Shown here: positions 41,546 through 50,700 of the stretch, piece after piece | Numbering within the stretch: position 1 is the first letter of the stretch | Layout: every line of letters begins with the position of its first letter | Assembly (NCBI GenBank): GCA_049516835.1 | Contig: JBEKSR010000005.1 | Coordinates: forward strand, 1-64,000 | Source: Fen-178 sp049516835 | GTDB lineage: Bacteria > Acidobacteriota > Terriglobia > Bryobacterales > Bryobacteraceae | DNA: 64,000 nucleotides | Direction of reading: 5' to 3' | The notes under the pieces: generated by a model | What the model was told of the DNA's origin: nothing | Databases searched by the model: none | The model's input: the letters and a program-made list of their open reading frames with translations, nothing else | Program-made: the position numbers and the translations under genes

Positions 41546-42307
41546 TTACACCCTGGCCACCCGGTCCATCTCCAGAAACTCGCGGATGTGAGGATGCTCC
41601 GACTTCTCCAGCTCGCCCGTGGGTCCGCAGAAAATCACGCCGCCGTCGTAAAGGAAAACCACGCGGTCGGCCACCTTGTACATCAGGTCCAGATCGTGCG
41701 TCACCACCACCGAGGTCAGCTTCAACTGCTTCTTGAGGCGCAGCATCAGGTCGCTCAGGCGGTCGGACATGATGGGGTCCACCATGGTTGTGGGCTCGTC
41801 GTAAAGGACGCACTGCGGCTGGGCGGCCAGGGCGCGGGCCATGGCCACGGCGCGCTTGTAGCCGGTGGAGAGATCGGACGGGTAGGCGTCCCTGGCTTCG
41901 TCGATGTCCACCATGTGCAGCAGCCCGTCCACCACGTCTTCCTTGTTCTGCGCGTCGTAGTCGTCGCGCAAATCGAGCGAAAAGAGCACGTTTTCGCCGA
42001 CGGTGAGGGAATCGAAAAGCGCCCCCGATTGGAACACCATGGTCACCTTCTTGCGGATACGGCGAAGTTCCGGCTCCGAGAAGTCGGTGATGTCCTCGTG
42101 CGCCACGATCACCCGGCCGCTGTCGGGCTTCAAAAACCCCATGATGTGAGACAGAGTGACCGACTTGCCGACACCGCTGCGGCCGATGATGGCCACCGTC
42201 TCCCCCGGATTTACGTCGAAACTGACATCGACCAAGACGGGCTTGTCGAACGTCTTATAGACATGCTGGAATTCGATGTAATGCGGATAAGGGTCACTTT
42301 GGGGCAT
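41546..42307 (-). CDS. Mla-type ABC transporter ATPase (MlaF-like)
   Basis: A 253-residue ATPase. Walker A is GRSGVGKSV (about 41-49), the signature segment is LSTGYKRAVAMARALAAQP, Walker B is CVLYDEPTTMVDP, and the H-loop is VVVTHD. It follows the MlaF/Ttg2A pattern (VFQSGALFDSLTVGENVLF is diagnostic), which powers phospholipid transport between membranes with MlaE and MCE-domain MlaD. Those partners are not in the window. The canonical LSGGM signature reads LSTGY here, a noticeable change. The ATG at 42307 overlaps the MobA gene end by 14 bp. Confidence 0.87.
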   Translation of the reverse strand: MPQSDPYPHYIEFQHVYKTFDKPVLVDVSFDVNPGETVAIIGRSGVGKSVTLSHIMGFLKPDSGRVIVAHEDITDFSEPELRRIRKKVTMVFQSGALFDSLTVGENVLFSLDLRDDYDAQNKEDVVDGLLHMVDIDEARDAYPSDLSTGYKRAVAMARALAAQPQCVLYDEPTTMVDPIMSDRLSDLMLRLKKQLKLTSVVVTHDLDLMYKVADRVVFLYDGGVIFCGPTGELEKSEHPHIREFLEMDRVARV

Positions 42308-42860
42308 AGGCGGCCCAGTCCTCGGGGGTGTTAACGTTATGAAAAGGCGTGACTTCCGGTACGGAGACGACGGCGGCGCGGAGGTCTTCAAGGGCCGCTC
42401 TCACGGAGCGGACGCCGCGCCCCAGGGCGCGCTCCAGCGCCGGACGCGAACGGCGGTGATACACCGCGCACAGCGGTTCGGGGCGGCCGGACGCTCCGAT
42501 GGGGACCAGCGCATCGGCCGCCGAGCGCCCGGCGGCGGCGTCTACCAGGAGCTTCAGGAATTCCGCGGACAGTCCGGGCATGTCCCAGGCCACCACCAGG
42601 TTCCAGTCGGCGGAAGTGTGGTACAAGGCGGTCAGGATTGCGCCCAGCGGGCCGGCTCCGGGGTAAAGGTCGGGAATCGCCGGGTAGCCCAGATGTTCGT
42701 AAAGCCGCGGATGGCCCACCAGGACGGCGCTGCCGGCGGCCAGCCCGACGGCGCGCGCCACGGATTCCACGAGCGGACCGCCGCGAAACGACAACAGGGC
42801 CTTGTCGCAGCCCATCCGGGAGCTGCGGCCCCCCGCCAGCACATACCCCGCGCTGCTCAC
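42294..42860 (-). CDS. mobA: Molybdenum cofactor guanylyltransferase-like protein
   Basis: A 188-residue nucleotidyltransferase: GYVLAGGRSSRMGCDKALL (5-23) is the NTP-binding motif, IPDLYPGAGPLGAILTAL and LVVAWDMPGLS carry the metal-binding Asp, and VTPFHNVNTPEDWAAY is the typical MobA C-terminus. MobA joins GMP to molybdopterin to make the bis-MGD cofactor used by DMSO reductase-family enzymes such as the one at 11227-13278. It overlaps the start of the Mla-type ATPase by 14 bp; the functions are unrelated. Confidence 0.88.
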   Translation of the reverse strand: MSSAGYVLAGGRSSRMGCDKALLSFRGGPLVESVARAVGLAAGSAVLVGHPRLYEHLGYPAIPDLYPGAGPLGAILTALYHTSADWNLVVAWDMPGLSAEFLKLLVDAAAGRSAADALVPIGASGRPEPLCAVYHRRSRPALERALGRGVRSVRAALEDLRAAVVSVPEVTPFHNVNTPEDWAAYAPK

Positions 42861-42887
42861 AGAGAAATGATAACATTGGGTTTCGTA

Positions 42888-42923
42888 GGTGGGGCATGCT
42901 TTAGCTTGCCTTATTGCTCCACC
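42888..42923. repeat. gtGGGGCA-type imperfect palindrome
   Basis: GGTGGGGCA (42888-42896) faces TGCTCCACC (42915-42923), 8 of 9 complementary, with an inner GCTTTAGCTTGC. It lies in the gap between the divergent MobA and lytic transglycosylase genes. Confidence 0.5.
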
Positions 42924-42970
42924 CTATGGAAAAAGCCGGGCGTTTGGTTTATACTGAGGAGTAAAACATT

Positions 42971-43750
42971 TTGATAAGATTATGTTTTAATCTTGCGTGG
43001 GCCGCCGGGTTGGCCTCCGTGGCATTGTGGGCCGCCGGACCCGTGGATACGGAAACCGCCGCGCCGCGGCGCATCACCACCGTCATCCATCCGGACCTGC
43101 GCACCGGGAGACTGGTGAGAAGCGTGATGGTGACTTCGAAACCGGTAGTGGAGCAGAGAGTGACTGAGGCCCCGGTCGCGCCGCGCGTGGTTTCCCCGGT
43201 GGTCGTGGCCACGGAAACCAAAGCGCCTCCAGCCACTGGCATCGATGAAGCCATCGAGCAGATTGCCGCTCAAGTTTCGCTCCCGTCGCAGGTGATTCAT
43301 TCCGTCATCAAAGTCGAGAGCAATTACGATCCGTTCGCAATTTCGCCTAAAGGCGCGCAGGGGCTGATGCAACTGATTCCCTCCACGGCCCGCCGTTTCG
43401 GCGTTTCCAATGTATTCAACCCGGCGGAGAATATTCAGGGCGGCTCGAAATACCTGAAGTACTTGCTGAATCTGTTTGAGGGGAATTACGCGCTGGCGCT
43501 GGCGGCGTACAATGCCGGCGAGGCGGCGGTGGCCAGGTATGGCAGCGTGCCGCCGTTCCCCGAGACGCGGAATTATTTGATTCTGGTGGCCAGGCAACTG
43601 CAAGAGGCCAAGAAGGCCGAGGCTGCCAAACAGAAGGCTGTAGCGGCCGGGCAAACCCGGCCCGACGCGGAGACCAAGCCCGCTGGTCCGAACCACATTC
43701 AGGAAGTTGTGGAGGCCGACGGCAGCGTGCGCTACGTTTCCACCCCATGA
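42971..43750 (+). CDS. Lytic transglycosylase (SLT domain)
   Basis: A 259-residue exported protein starting at a TTG with GAGGAG ten bases upstream. Signal peptide about 1-22. The SLT domain covers about 88-205: VIHSVIKVESNYDPFAISPK contains the catalytic glutamate, followed by GAQGLMQLIPSTARRFG, NIQGGSKYLKYLL and ALAAYNAGEAAV. The C-terminal ~50 residues are Lys/Ala-rich. It cleaves peptidoglycan glycan strands to 1,6-anhydro products in the periplasm. It is followed 7 bp later by an amidase, making a small wall-remodelling operon. Confidence 0.92.
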   Translation: MIRLCFNLAWAAGLASVALWAAGPVDTETAAPRRITTVIHPDLRTGRLVRSVMVTSKPVVEQRVTEAPVAPRVVSPVVVATETKAPPATGIDEAIEQIAAQVSLPSQVIHSVIKVESNYDPFAISPKGAQGLMQLIPSTARRFGVSNVFNPAENIQGGSKYLKYLLNLFEGNYALALAAYNAGEAAVARYGSVPPFPETRNYLILVARQLQEAKKAEAAKQKAVAAGQTRPDAETKPAGPNHIQEVVEADGSVRYVSTP

Positions 43751-43757
43751 CCCCCGT

Positions 43758-45098
43758 ATGAAGCTGATTGCGGCGCTGGCGGTTTCGGTTTCCTTGCTGG
43801 TTGCGCAAACCGAGCACTCCGCGCTGCATTCGGTGACGGCCGTTCGCCACTGGTCGCTCAGCGGCGTGACGCGGGTGGCCATCGAGGTCTCCGGCGGTTT
43901 TCGATTCCGCAGCGACCGCCTCCACAATCCCGAGAGAATCTACTTCGACATCCTGGACGCGCGCCCGCGCATGGGTTCGCAGCGTTTCTATTCCGAGGAT
44001 CTCGACGATAAGCTGGTGAAGCGCATTCGCGCGGCGGAGACGGCGCCCGGCGTGACTCGGGTGGTGCTGGATCTGAGCGGAGATGTGGAAGCCAGCACCT
44101 CGCAGCTCGCCAATCCCAACCGGCTCATCATCGAATTGCGAGGAGCGGCGCCTGCTGGCCCAGTGACCCCTCCCCCAACAGCGTCTCCCCTTCCGGCGGT
44201 GGTCAAGTCGTCCCCGCCAATGGTGGAGCCGCCGGCGCCAAAGGTGGAACCGTCTGCGCCAAAGGCAGAGCCGCCGGCGCCAAAAGTAGAATTGCCGGCG
44301 CCCCCCCCGGTGACCCCTGCGCCTCCGGTTTCGTCCGTCGAGATCCCCAAGGCCGCCAAGCATACCAGCGCGGGAAAGAATTCGCTGACGCGCGCGCTGG
44401 GGCTCAAGGTGGGGCGCATCGTCATCGACGCCGGGCACGGGGGCCATGACCAGGGCACGGAAGGACCCAAGGGGTTGCTGGAGAAGGACTTGGTGCTGGA
44501 TGTTGCCACGCGGCTGGGAAGACTCATTGAGGACCGCATGGGCGCGGAGGTGATCTACACCCGCAGCGACGACAGCTTCGTCCCGCTCGAGCAACGGACC
44601 GCGCTGGCCAACGACAAGAAGGCCGACCTGTTCCTTTCCATTCACGCCAACTCTTCGCCGTACCCGCGCATCGCGGGGATCGAGACCTATTACCTGAATT
44701 TCACGGACTCGAAGGAAGCGCTGGACGTGGCGTCGCGCGAGAACGCCAGCTCGCAGAAATCCATCTTCGAGTTGCGGGATATCATCCAGAAGATCACGCG
44801 GCACGACAAGGCGGAAGAGTCCAAGGAGTTTGCGGGCCGCGTTCAGGCGGCGCTGTATGCGTTTTCGGTGCACAACGTTGCGGGGGAAAAGAACCGGGGC
44901 GTCAAGAAGGCTCCGTTCGTGGTGCTGATCGGCGCCAGCATGCCCTCCGTGCTGGCGGAGATCGGGTTCCTCAGCAACCCGCGCGAGGAGGCCCTTCTAA
45001 AGAAGCCGGATTACCGTCAGAAACTGGCCGAAGCGCTCTACCGCGGCGTGGCCCGCTACTCCGAGAGCCTCAGCCATTTTCAGGTAGCGCAGAAGTAA
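43758..45098 (+). CDS. N-acetylmuramoyl-L-alanine amidase with AMIN domain
   Basis: A 446-residue exported amidase. Signal peptide about 1-16 (ending LVAQ). AMIN domain about 25-135 (VRHWSLSGVTRVAIEVSGGF) which in AmiC-type enzymes localises the protein. A Pro/Ala-rich repeated linker (PPAPKVEPSAPKAEPP...) covers about 140-195. The Amidase_3 catalytic domain begins at IVIDAGHGGHDQGTEGPKG (first zinc His), continues with the zinc Glu in GLLEKDLVLDVA, SIHANSS (third ligand) and VLAEIGFLSNPREE with the catalytic Glu. The ATG at 43758 is chosen because it starts the signal peptide; it splits daughter-cell peptidoglycan. Confidence 0.93.
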   Translation: MKLIAALAVSVSLLVAQTEHSALHSVTAVRHWSLSGVTRVAIEVSGGFRFRSDRLHNPERIYFDILDARPRMGSQRFYSEDLDDKLVKRIRAAETAPGVTRVVLDLSGDVEASTSQLANPNRLIIELRGAAPAGPVTPPPTASPLPAVVKSSPPMVEPPAPKVEPSAPKAEPPAPKVELPAPPPVTPAPPVSSVEIPKAAKHTSAGKNSLTRALGLKVGRIVIDAGHGGHDQGTEGPKGLLEKDLVLDVATRLGRLIEDRMGAEVIYTRSDDSFVPLEQRTALANDKKADLFLSIHANSSPYPRIAGIETYYLNFTDSKEALDVASRENASSQKSIFELRDIIQKITRHDKAEESKEFAGRVQAALYAFSVHNVAGEKNRGVKKAPFVVLIGASMPSVLAEIGFLSNPREEALLKKPDYRQKLAEALYRGVARYSESLSHFQVAQK

Positions 45099-45139
45099 GG
45101 CCGGGCCGCCGGTTACCTCAGTACCCTGATTCCGAAGGC

Positions 45140-45243
45140 TTGGTGGGGCAGGCGGTGCCGCCTGCCCTCGCCGACGTCCCGCGCAGCGGGACGCGGCGAG
45201 CTTCGCTCGGCCGCGGGCAGGCGGCACCACCTGCCCCACCACA
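45140..45243. repeat. Long palindromic element, GTGGGGCAGG family
   Basis: The ends are TGGTGGGGCAGG and CCTGCCCCACCA. The outer 27 bp of each end are inverted copies with one mismatch, and each end is itself a hairpin (GGGCAGGCGG/CCGCCTGCCC). It lies between the convergent amidase and GH3 genes; the remaining ~70 bp to 45314 show nothing. Confidence 0.75.
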
Positions 45244-45314
45244 GGATACGCAACCGTATTCGCGAAATCGTGTACGTAGGGGATCTGCGACCGCGTGGAG
45301 CGGCCGGCCCCCGC

Positions 45315-47660
45315 TCAGTTACCGATTGGCACTGCCTGCGACAATGGCAAGCTCCTGGACGAACCTCCTGCCCAGATCTTGTAGTCGCCGCCGGCGACCT
45401 CAAAGCCGTTCTTGCCCTCGTTAAAGACGGAAAGGTACAGCGGGTCGATGGTGATGTTGACCGTCTTGCTCTCGCCCGCCGCCAGCTCCACCTTCTGCCA
45501 GCCGATCAGCCTCTTGGGCGGCTCGCCGGTGCTCGCCGGAAGCGTCGCGTATACTTGCGCGATTTCCTTGCCGGCGCGCTTGCCGCCATTCTTCACCATG
45601 AAAGACACGGTCAGGTTGTGGCCCGCGGCCGCAGCGTGCAGCCCGGAATACGCAAAGGTGGTGTAGGACAACCCGTGGCCAAACGCGAACAGCGGCTCCT
45701 TATTCTCGGCATCAAACCACTTGTAGCCGACCTCCAGCTTCTCGGTGTAAGGCACGTCGAACGGGGGCAGCGCACCTCTGCCGCCACCACCGCCACCGCC
45801 CGCGCCAGGCTGCGGCGCCAGGTTCAGCCCCGGTATCTGCGGATGCGGCAGATCGTTGTCGCTCTTCGCAAACGTCACGGGGAGCTTGGCCGACGGGTTC
45901 ACGTCGCCAAACAAAATGTTGGCGATGGCCGGACCGCCGCCGATCCCCGGGAACCACGCTTCCAGAATGCCGCTCACCTGGCCAGCCCATGGCATCGCCA
46001 CCGGGCCTCCGGTCTCGGCTACCACAATGGTGTGCGCATTGGCTGCGGCTACCGCGCTCACCAAGTCGTCCTGCTTGTCCGGCAGCGTCAGGGTTGCCGC
46101 ATCCCGCCCTTCGCTCATGGGCTGGTTGACGAACACGATCGCCACCTGCGAAGCCTTCGCCAGTGCCGCCGCCGCGGCCGGGTCGGCGCCGTCGTTGTAC
46201 TCCACCTTGGCGCCCGGCGCTTTGGCCCGGATATACTTCAGCGGCGACGAGGGGAAGTATTGCGAGCCGCCCCGTCCTCCACCGCCAAAGCCGCCACCCG
46301 GGCCCGCCTGCTGGCCCTGCGCCGCCGGTGGCGCCGCCGCATTGCCGCCCGGCGGATTCACCTGCGCCGATCCGCCGCCCGAGGGCACACCCACGTCGGC
46401 ATGCGATCCGATCACGGCGATCGACTTGACCGCCGCCGCGCTCAGCGGCAACTGGTTCCCGGCGTTCTTCAGCAGGACAATGCTCTCTTCGGCGATCTTC
46501 TGCGCGTCTTCCAGGCCCTTGAAGACGTCCACTACGCGGCGCGGATTGGGTGGATTGTCCCACACCCCCACCGCAAACAGGCTGCGCAGGATCCGATGCA
46601 CCGCATCGTTGACGCGCGCCAGCGGGACTCCGCCGCCCTCCACCGCCTTCTTCAGCGCATCCCCAAAGAACCCGCTTCCCGGCTGCTCCTGGTCCAGTCC
46701 GGCGATGATGGCCTTGGTCGTCGAGTGCGTCCCGCCCCAGTCCGACATCACCCAGCCCTTGAATCCGAAATCTTTCTTCAGGACCTGGTTCAGCAGATAG
46801 TCGTTCTCGCAATCCCAGTCGCCGTTCACCTTGTTATATCCGCACATGAAACCCGCCGCGTCTGAAATCCGGTAGGCAATCTGGAACGCCAGCAGATCGC
46901 TTTCGCGCATCGAGCGGTTGTCGAGGATCGCGTTGCCGATGTTGCGGCCGGTCTCCTGGTCGTTCAGCGCATAATGCTTCAGATCGCCCATGATCTGCTG
47001 CGACTGCACGCCCTTCATCAACGTGCCCACGGTGGTCCCGGCCAGGATCGGATCTTCGCCGGCGTATTCGAAATTGCGCCCGTTGCGGGGCTCGCGGGTG
47101 ATATTGACGCCGCCGCCGATGGACATGTTGTAGCCTTGATCGCGCAACTCCCTGCCGATTACCTGGCCGTACAATAGCGCTAGGTCCGGGTTCCAACTGG
47201 CCGCCGCCCCTAGCGCGGATGGCAGCAGCGTGGAGTACCGGCTCTCCGCCGCGCCACGGGTCACGCCCACCGCCGAATCCGCCATGTTGACGTCGGGAAT
47301 ACCCAGCCGCTCGATTCCCGGCACCCATCCGGCGCCGCCATTCGAGCGGCTCGTGGTCGGGGCCGGGGGTGGCGCTCCTCGTCCGCCCTGGCTGCCGTGC
47401 AGAAGCTGGATCTTCTCATCCAGCGTCATTTGCCCGATCAGCAAATCCGCGCGCTGGTCCGGCGACAAACTCTTGTCCGACCAGGGACCCGTAACCGCCG
47501 GCGTTCCACCGCGGCCGCCTTGCCCGCGCCCGCCGGGCGTTGCGCCGCCCGGACCCTGCGCCGGCGGGGTTTGCCCGCCTTGCCCTTGCGCCCAAGCCAC
47601 GAGCCCAAGCGCGAATACTCCAGCCGTGAAGACTACTCCGGCGTTCCATCGATGCGACAT
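45315..47660 (-). CDS. Secreted GH3 beta-glycosidase
   Basis: A 781-residue exported enzyme, ATG at 47660 with AAGGAG seven to eight bases upstream. Signal peptide about 1-25; a Gly/Pro-rich linker (PAQGPGGATPGGRGQGGRGG) follows. The GH3 N-terminal domain carries DLLIGQMTLDEKIQLLHGSQ and the nucleophile Asp in GWVMSDWGGTHS. The GH3 C-terminal domain has EESIVLLKNAGNQLPLS and SIAVIGSHADV, and the FN3-like domain covers the last ~110 residues. It would release terminal glucose or xylose from beta-glycans. The next upstream gene on the same strand is an Oar-like receptor that could import the products. Confidence 0.93.
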   Translation of the reverse strand: MSHRWNAGVVFTAGVFALGLVAWAQGQGGQTPPAQGPGGATPGGRGQGGRGGTPAVTGPWSDKSLSPDQRADLLIGQMTLDEKIQLLHGSQGGRGAPPPAPTTSRSNGGAGWVPGIERLGIPDVNMADSAVGVTRGAAESRYSTLLPSALGAAASWNPDLALLYGQVIGRELRDQGYNMSIGGGVNITREPRNGRNFEYAGEDPILAGTTVGTLMKGVQSQQIMGDLKHYALNDQETGRNIGNAILDNRSMRESDLLAFQIAYRISDAAGFMCGYNKVNGDWDCENDYLLNQVLKKDFGFKGWVMSDWGGTHSTTKAIIAGLDQEQPGSGFFGDALKKAVEGGGVPLARVNDAVHRILRSLFAVGVWDNPPNPRRVVDVFKGLEDAQKIAEESIVLLKNAGNQLPLSAAAVKSIAVIGSHADVGVPSGGGSAQVNPPGGNAAAPPAAQGQQAGPGGGFGGGGRGGSQYFPSSPLKYIRAKAPGAKVEYNDGADPAAAAALAKASQVAIVFVNQPMSEGRDAATLTLPDKQDDLVSAVAAANAHTIVVAETGGPVAMPWAGQVSGILEAWFPGIGGGPAIANILFGDVNPSAKLPVTFAKSDNDLPHPQIPGLNLAPQPGAGGGGGGGRGALPPFDVPYTEKLEVGYKWFDAENKEPLFAFGHGLSYTTFAYSGLHAAAAGHNLTVSFMVKNGGKRAGKEIAQVYATLPASTGEPPKRLIGWQKVELAAGESKTVNITIDPLYLSVFNEGKNGFEVAGGDYKIWAGGSSRSLPLSQAVPIGN

Positions 47661-47782
47661 GTGAATACTCCTTTTCTCCTGAAAAATCACAACTCTGGCG
47701 GATAAACCCGTTGTTTTCAGTCGGCGCTAATCTGCGTCGGTCTGCGGGCCGGCCCGGTTCTATTCGGCGACAACGCCGCGCT

Positions 47783-50700
47783 TCAGAACTGGAAGCGCAG
47801 GGTCATCGCGACTTGCCGCGGATTGCGGGCGGTGGTATAACGCCCGAATTGGCTGTTGCTCTGTACCAGGGAACCCTTGCCCGCAATCCAGTTCTGATAC
47901 GAGGCAAGGTCGAACTGCAGCGTGTTGTTAATGGCGCTGAACTGGGTGTGGTTCGGCAGGTTGTAGAACTCCGCGCGGAAGGTGAGCATGCGCTTCTCGC
48001 TCTTGATCGGGATGTTCTTAATCAGCGACATGTCCAGGTTGTTCATCCAGATCGGCACCGAGAAGATGGCGCCATTCCCGGCATTGCCGAAGCAGTCCAT
48101 GGTCTGGCGCGTCTGGCTGCAGGCCACCGGAAGCTGGAAGGCGGCGGCGTTGATGTTGTTGTAGAAGGTGGGGTTCGAGAGCGTCGGGTTCCCGACCACC
48201 ACCAACCGCGCGCCTTCGGCCGAACCGGTCCAGTTGGGCGCGGGGTTGCTGCTGCTGGTGCCCGTGATGGAGATGCTCGGTGCGCCGTACATGCCGTGGC
48301 CCTGCCAGGACCAGATGCCCGACAACGACCAGTGGTCCGTCACCCAGCCCATCGGCCGGATATTGAACCTCTTGCCGAGCCCGGGGATGTCGTAGATGTA
48401 GTTGGCCGCGAGCACTTGCGGTGCGCCGCTGTTGTTCCAGGCCGCCCCGTAGTACCACTTCTTGAAGAAGGAGTTGCCCGGGTAATACGGGAAACCGCTA
48501 TATATCATGGTCTTCGAAAAGGTGTACGCCAAGCCATAGGACAGGCCATGGCGGTTGGCGCGCCGGACCGACACCTGGAGCGAGTGGTAGTTGGACGTGG
48601 ACCGGAAGTCCACCCGGCTCATGTTGCCAAGGCCGAGCATCGGACGGAAGTAATTGTCGCTCAGTGCCTTGCCGGAAGCGTTGTCGTACAGGTTGCCGGT
48701 CCAGGCGCTGTAGTAGTTGGGGTTGTACTCCGAGAACATGGGGACGACGTTGACGTACTGCGTGCCCGCCGCGCCATTGCCGCTGCCGTTAGTTTGGTCC
48801 TGGTGCTGGTGGAGGGAGATCACGTACGCGGCTTCCACGACAGTGCCGAACCCCACGTTCTGCTGTATCCCGATACTGCCGTTCATCACGGTCTCCAGCG
48901 GCTGCTTACCGGTAATGCCGCCGTTCGAGATGGGCGACACCGCGGCGCTGTTGGCGTAACTCGGAATTGTGCTGATCCCGGAGTAGTAGATTTGCCGGGT
49001 GTAGGTGATTGGCGGCGCACCGCCGTAAGCCATGGGAATGTTGCCGTCGCCGCGGTTGTAGTACTGGCCGAAACCGAGGCGGACCGCCGTGTTGCCGGTG
49101 CCGAACACGTCCCAGGCCATGCCGATGCGGAAGGCCGGTTTCCAGGCCGGTACCGTGAACAGAGTCATGGGCACGGCCGGGTTGGAGCCATCCGCCACCA
49201 CCATGCCGTCGAAGTAGTTCGGCTGCGAGGAATAGCCGCCCACCGAATACGGCACCAGGGTGCCGGCCAGCGCCGGGAACGTGGTGTAGCCGGTCACCAA
49301 GTCCTTGGCCACCTGGTTGGCCGACGGGCAGGCCACGCCCGCCGCCGGCGTGATGGTGCAGGCCGGGTAGTACAGGCGCGCCGCCTTGGAGGCGTCGTAG
49401 GCCGATTGCAGGAACACCGCCGAGTTCTTGTTCAGGTTCTCCTGCGACGGCATGTGGTAGAAGCGCACCCCGATGTCTACTGTGACGCGGCGGCTGACCC
49501 TCCAACTGTCTTGCAGGTAGAACTCGATGTTGGTGAACCAGAAATCGCCCATGATGCGCTTGCCTTCCGCATAGTTCTGGAAGTTGCCTACCAGCGCGTT
49601 GGCATAGCCGTTATTGGTGTCCATGGGCATGGAAGAGGAACTGCCAAAGGTATAGTACCCGAGGTAGTTACCGCCGGCCTGCTGCACTTTGCCGGTGCGT
49701 TCGTAGGCAAAGCCGGCCTTGAAGCTGTGTTTCCCCCGAATCACACTGACGTTGTCGTTGAAGCTGTAGATATCGTTGTAATTGGTATACGGCCGGTTGG
49801 GATTCATGCTGAACTGCCCCACCGTGGATCCGCCGCCATAGGAGAACCCGGGAGCCCAGAATGCGAAGTTCTGACTGCCAGGAGATAAGCCCGGACGCGC
49901 TTGGCTCTGGTCACCCGTGAAACTCGTATCCTTCTCGTCGAACCAGTGCGGCGGATTGCCGATCTTGGCGCGGTCGAGCTGCGCCGGATCGTGCGGATAC
50001 CAGTCCCAGGTATTGTAGCTCTTGCCGAAAACGAACTCGTTCACCGTACTGGCGTTTATGGTATAAGTGATGCCAATGCCGTAGCCGTGCCCCGGGTTCG
50101 GATGGTCTTCCGAATAGGGGGTCCACTGTTTGTTCGAATCCAGCAGGTTCACGTAATTGCCGTTGGCCGTCTGGTCGAAGTCGTAATCATTGACGTAGCG
50201 GATAAAGGTGAGCAGTTTGGGCGTGGGGTTAAAGTCGATGCGGGCCACGTCGTTGCGGTGCGGGTGACTTTCGTTGAAGACCGACCGGAAGTTGCGGCGG
50301 TTGATCTGCGTCGGATCGGCCTCGTTCCAGCAATCCGAGGCGGCGCCGGAAGCGCCGCAGCGGTTGGGCAGCGGCAGATAGTTCAGGAACGCCAGGCCGG
50401 CCGCATCGATCTGCGACTTGGGGATGAGGTTTCCGGGAATCGGGTTGCGTGAGGTCGGATCCAGCAACTGGATCAGTTTGCCGTTCTGGTCCACGCTCTG
50501 CGAGAAGTCGCCCGCGCGTTCCAGCGCGGTCGGCATGTTGGAGTAGCCGATCTGCGTGGCCGGCTTCTGCTTGGTGTACTCCTGCGAGATGAAGAAGAAC
50601 AGCTTGTTCTTGGCCCTGTTCCAGATCTTGGGAATGTATACCGGGCCGCCCACGCTGAAGCCGCGAACATGGTACCGATAAATGCTCTTCGGCTGGTTGT

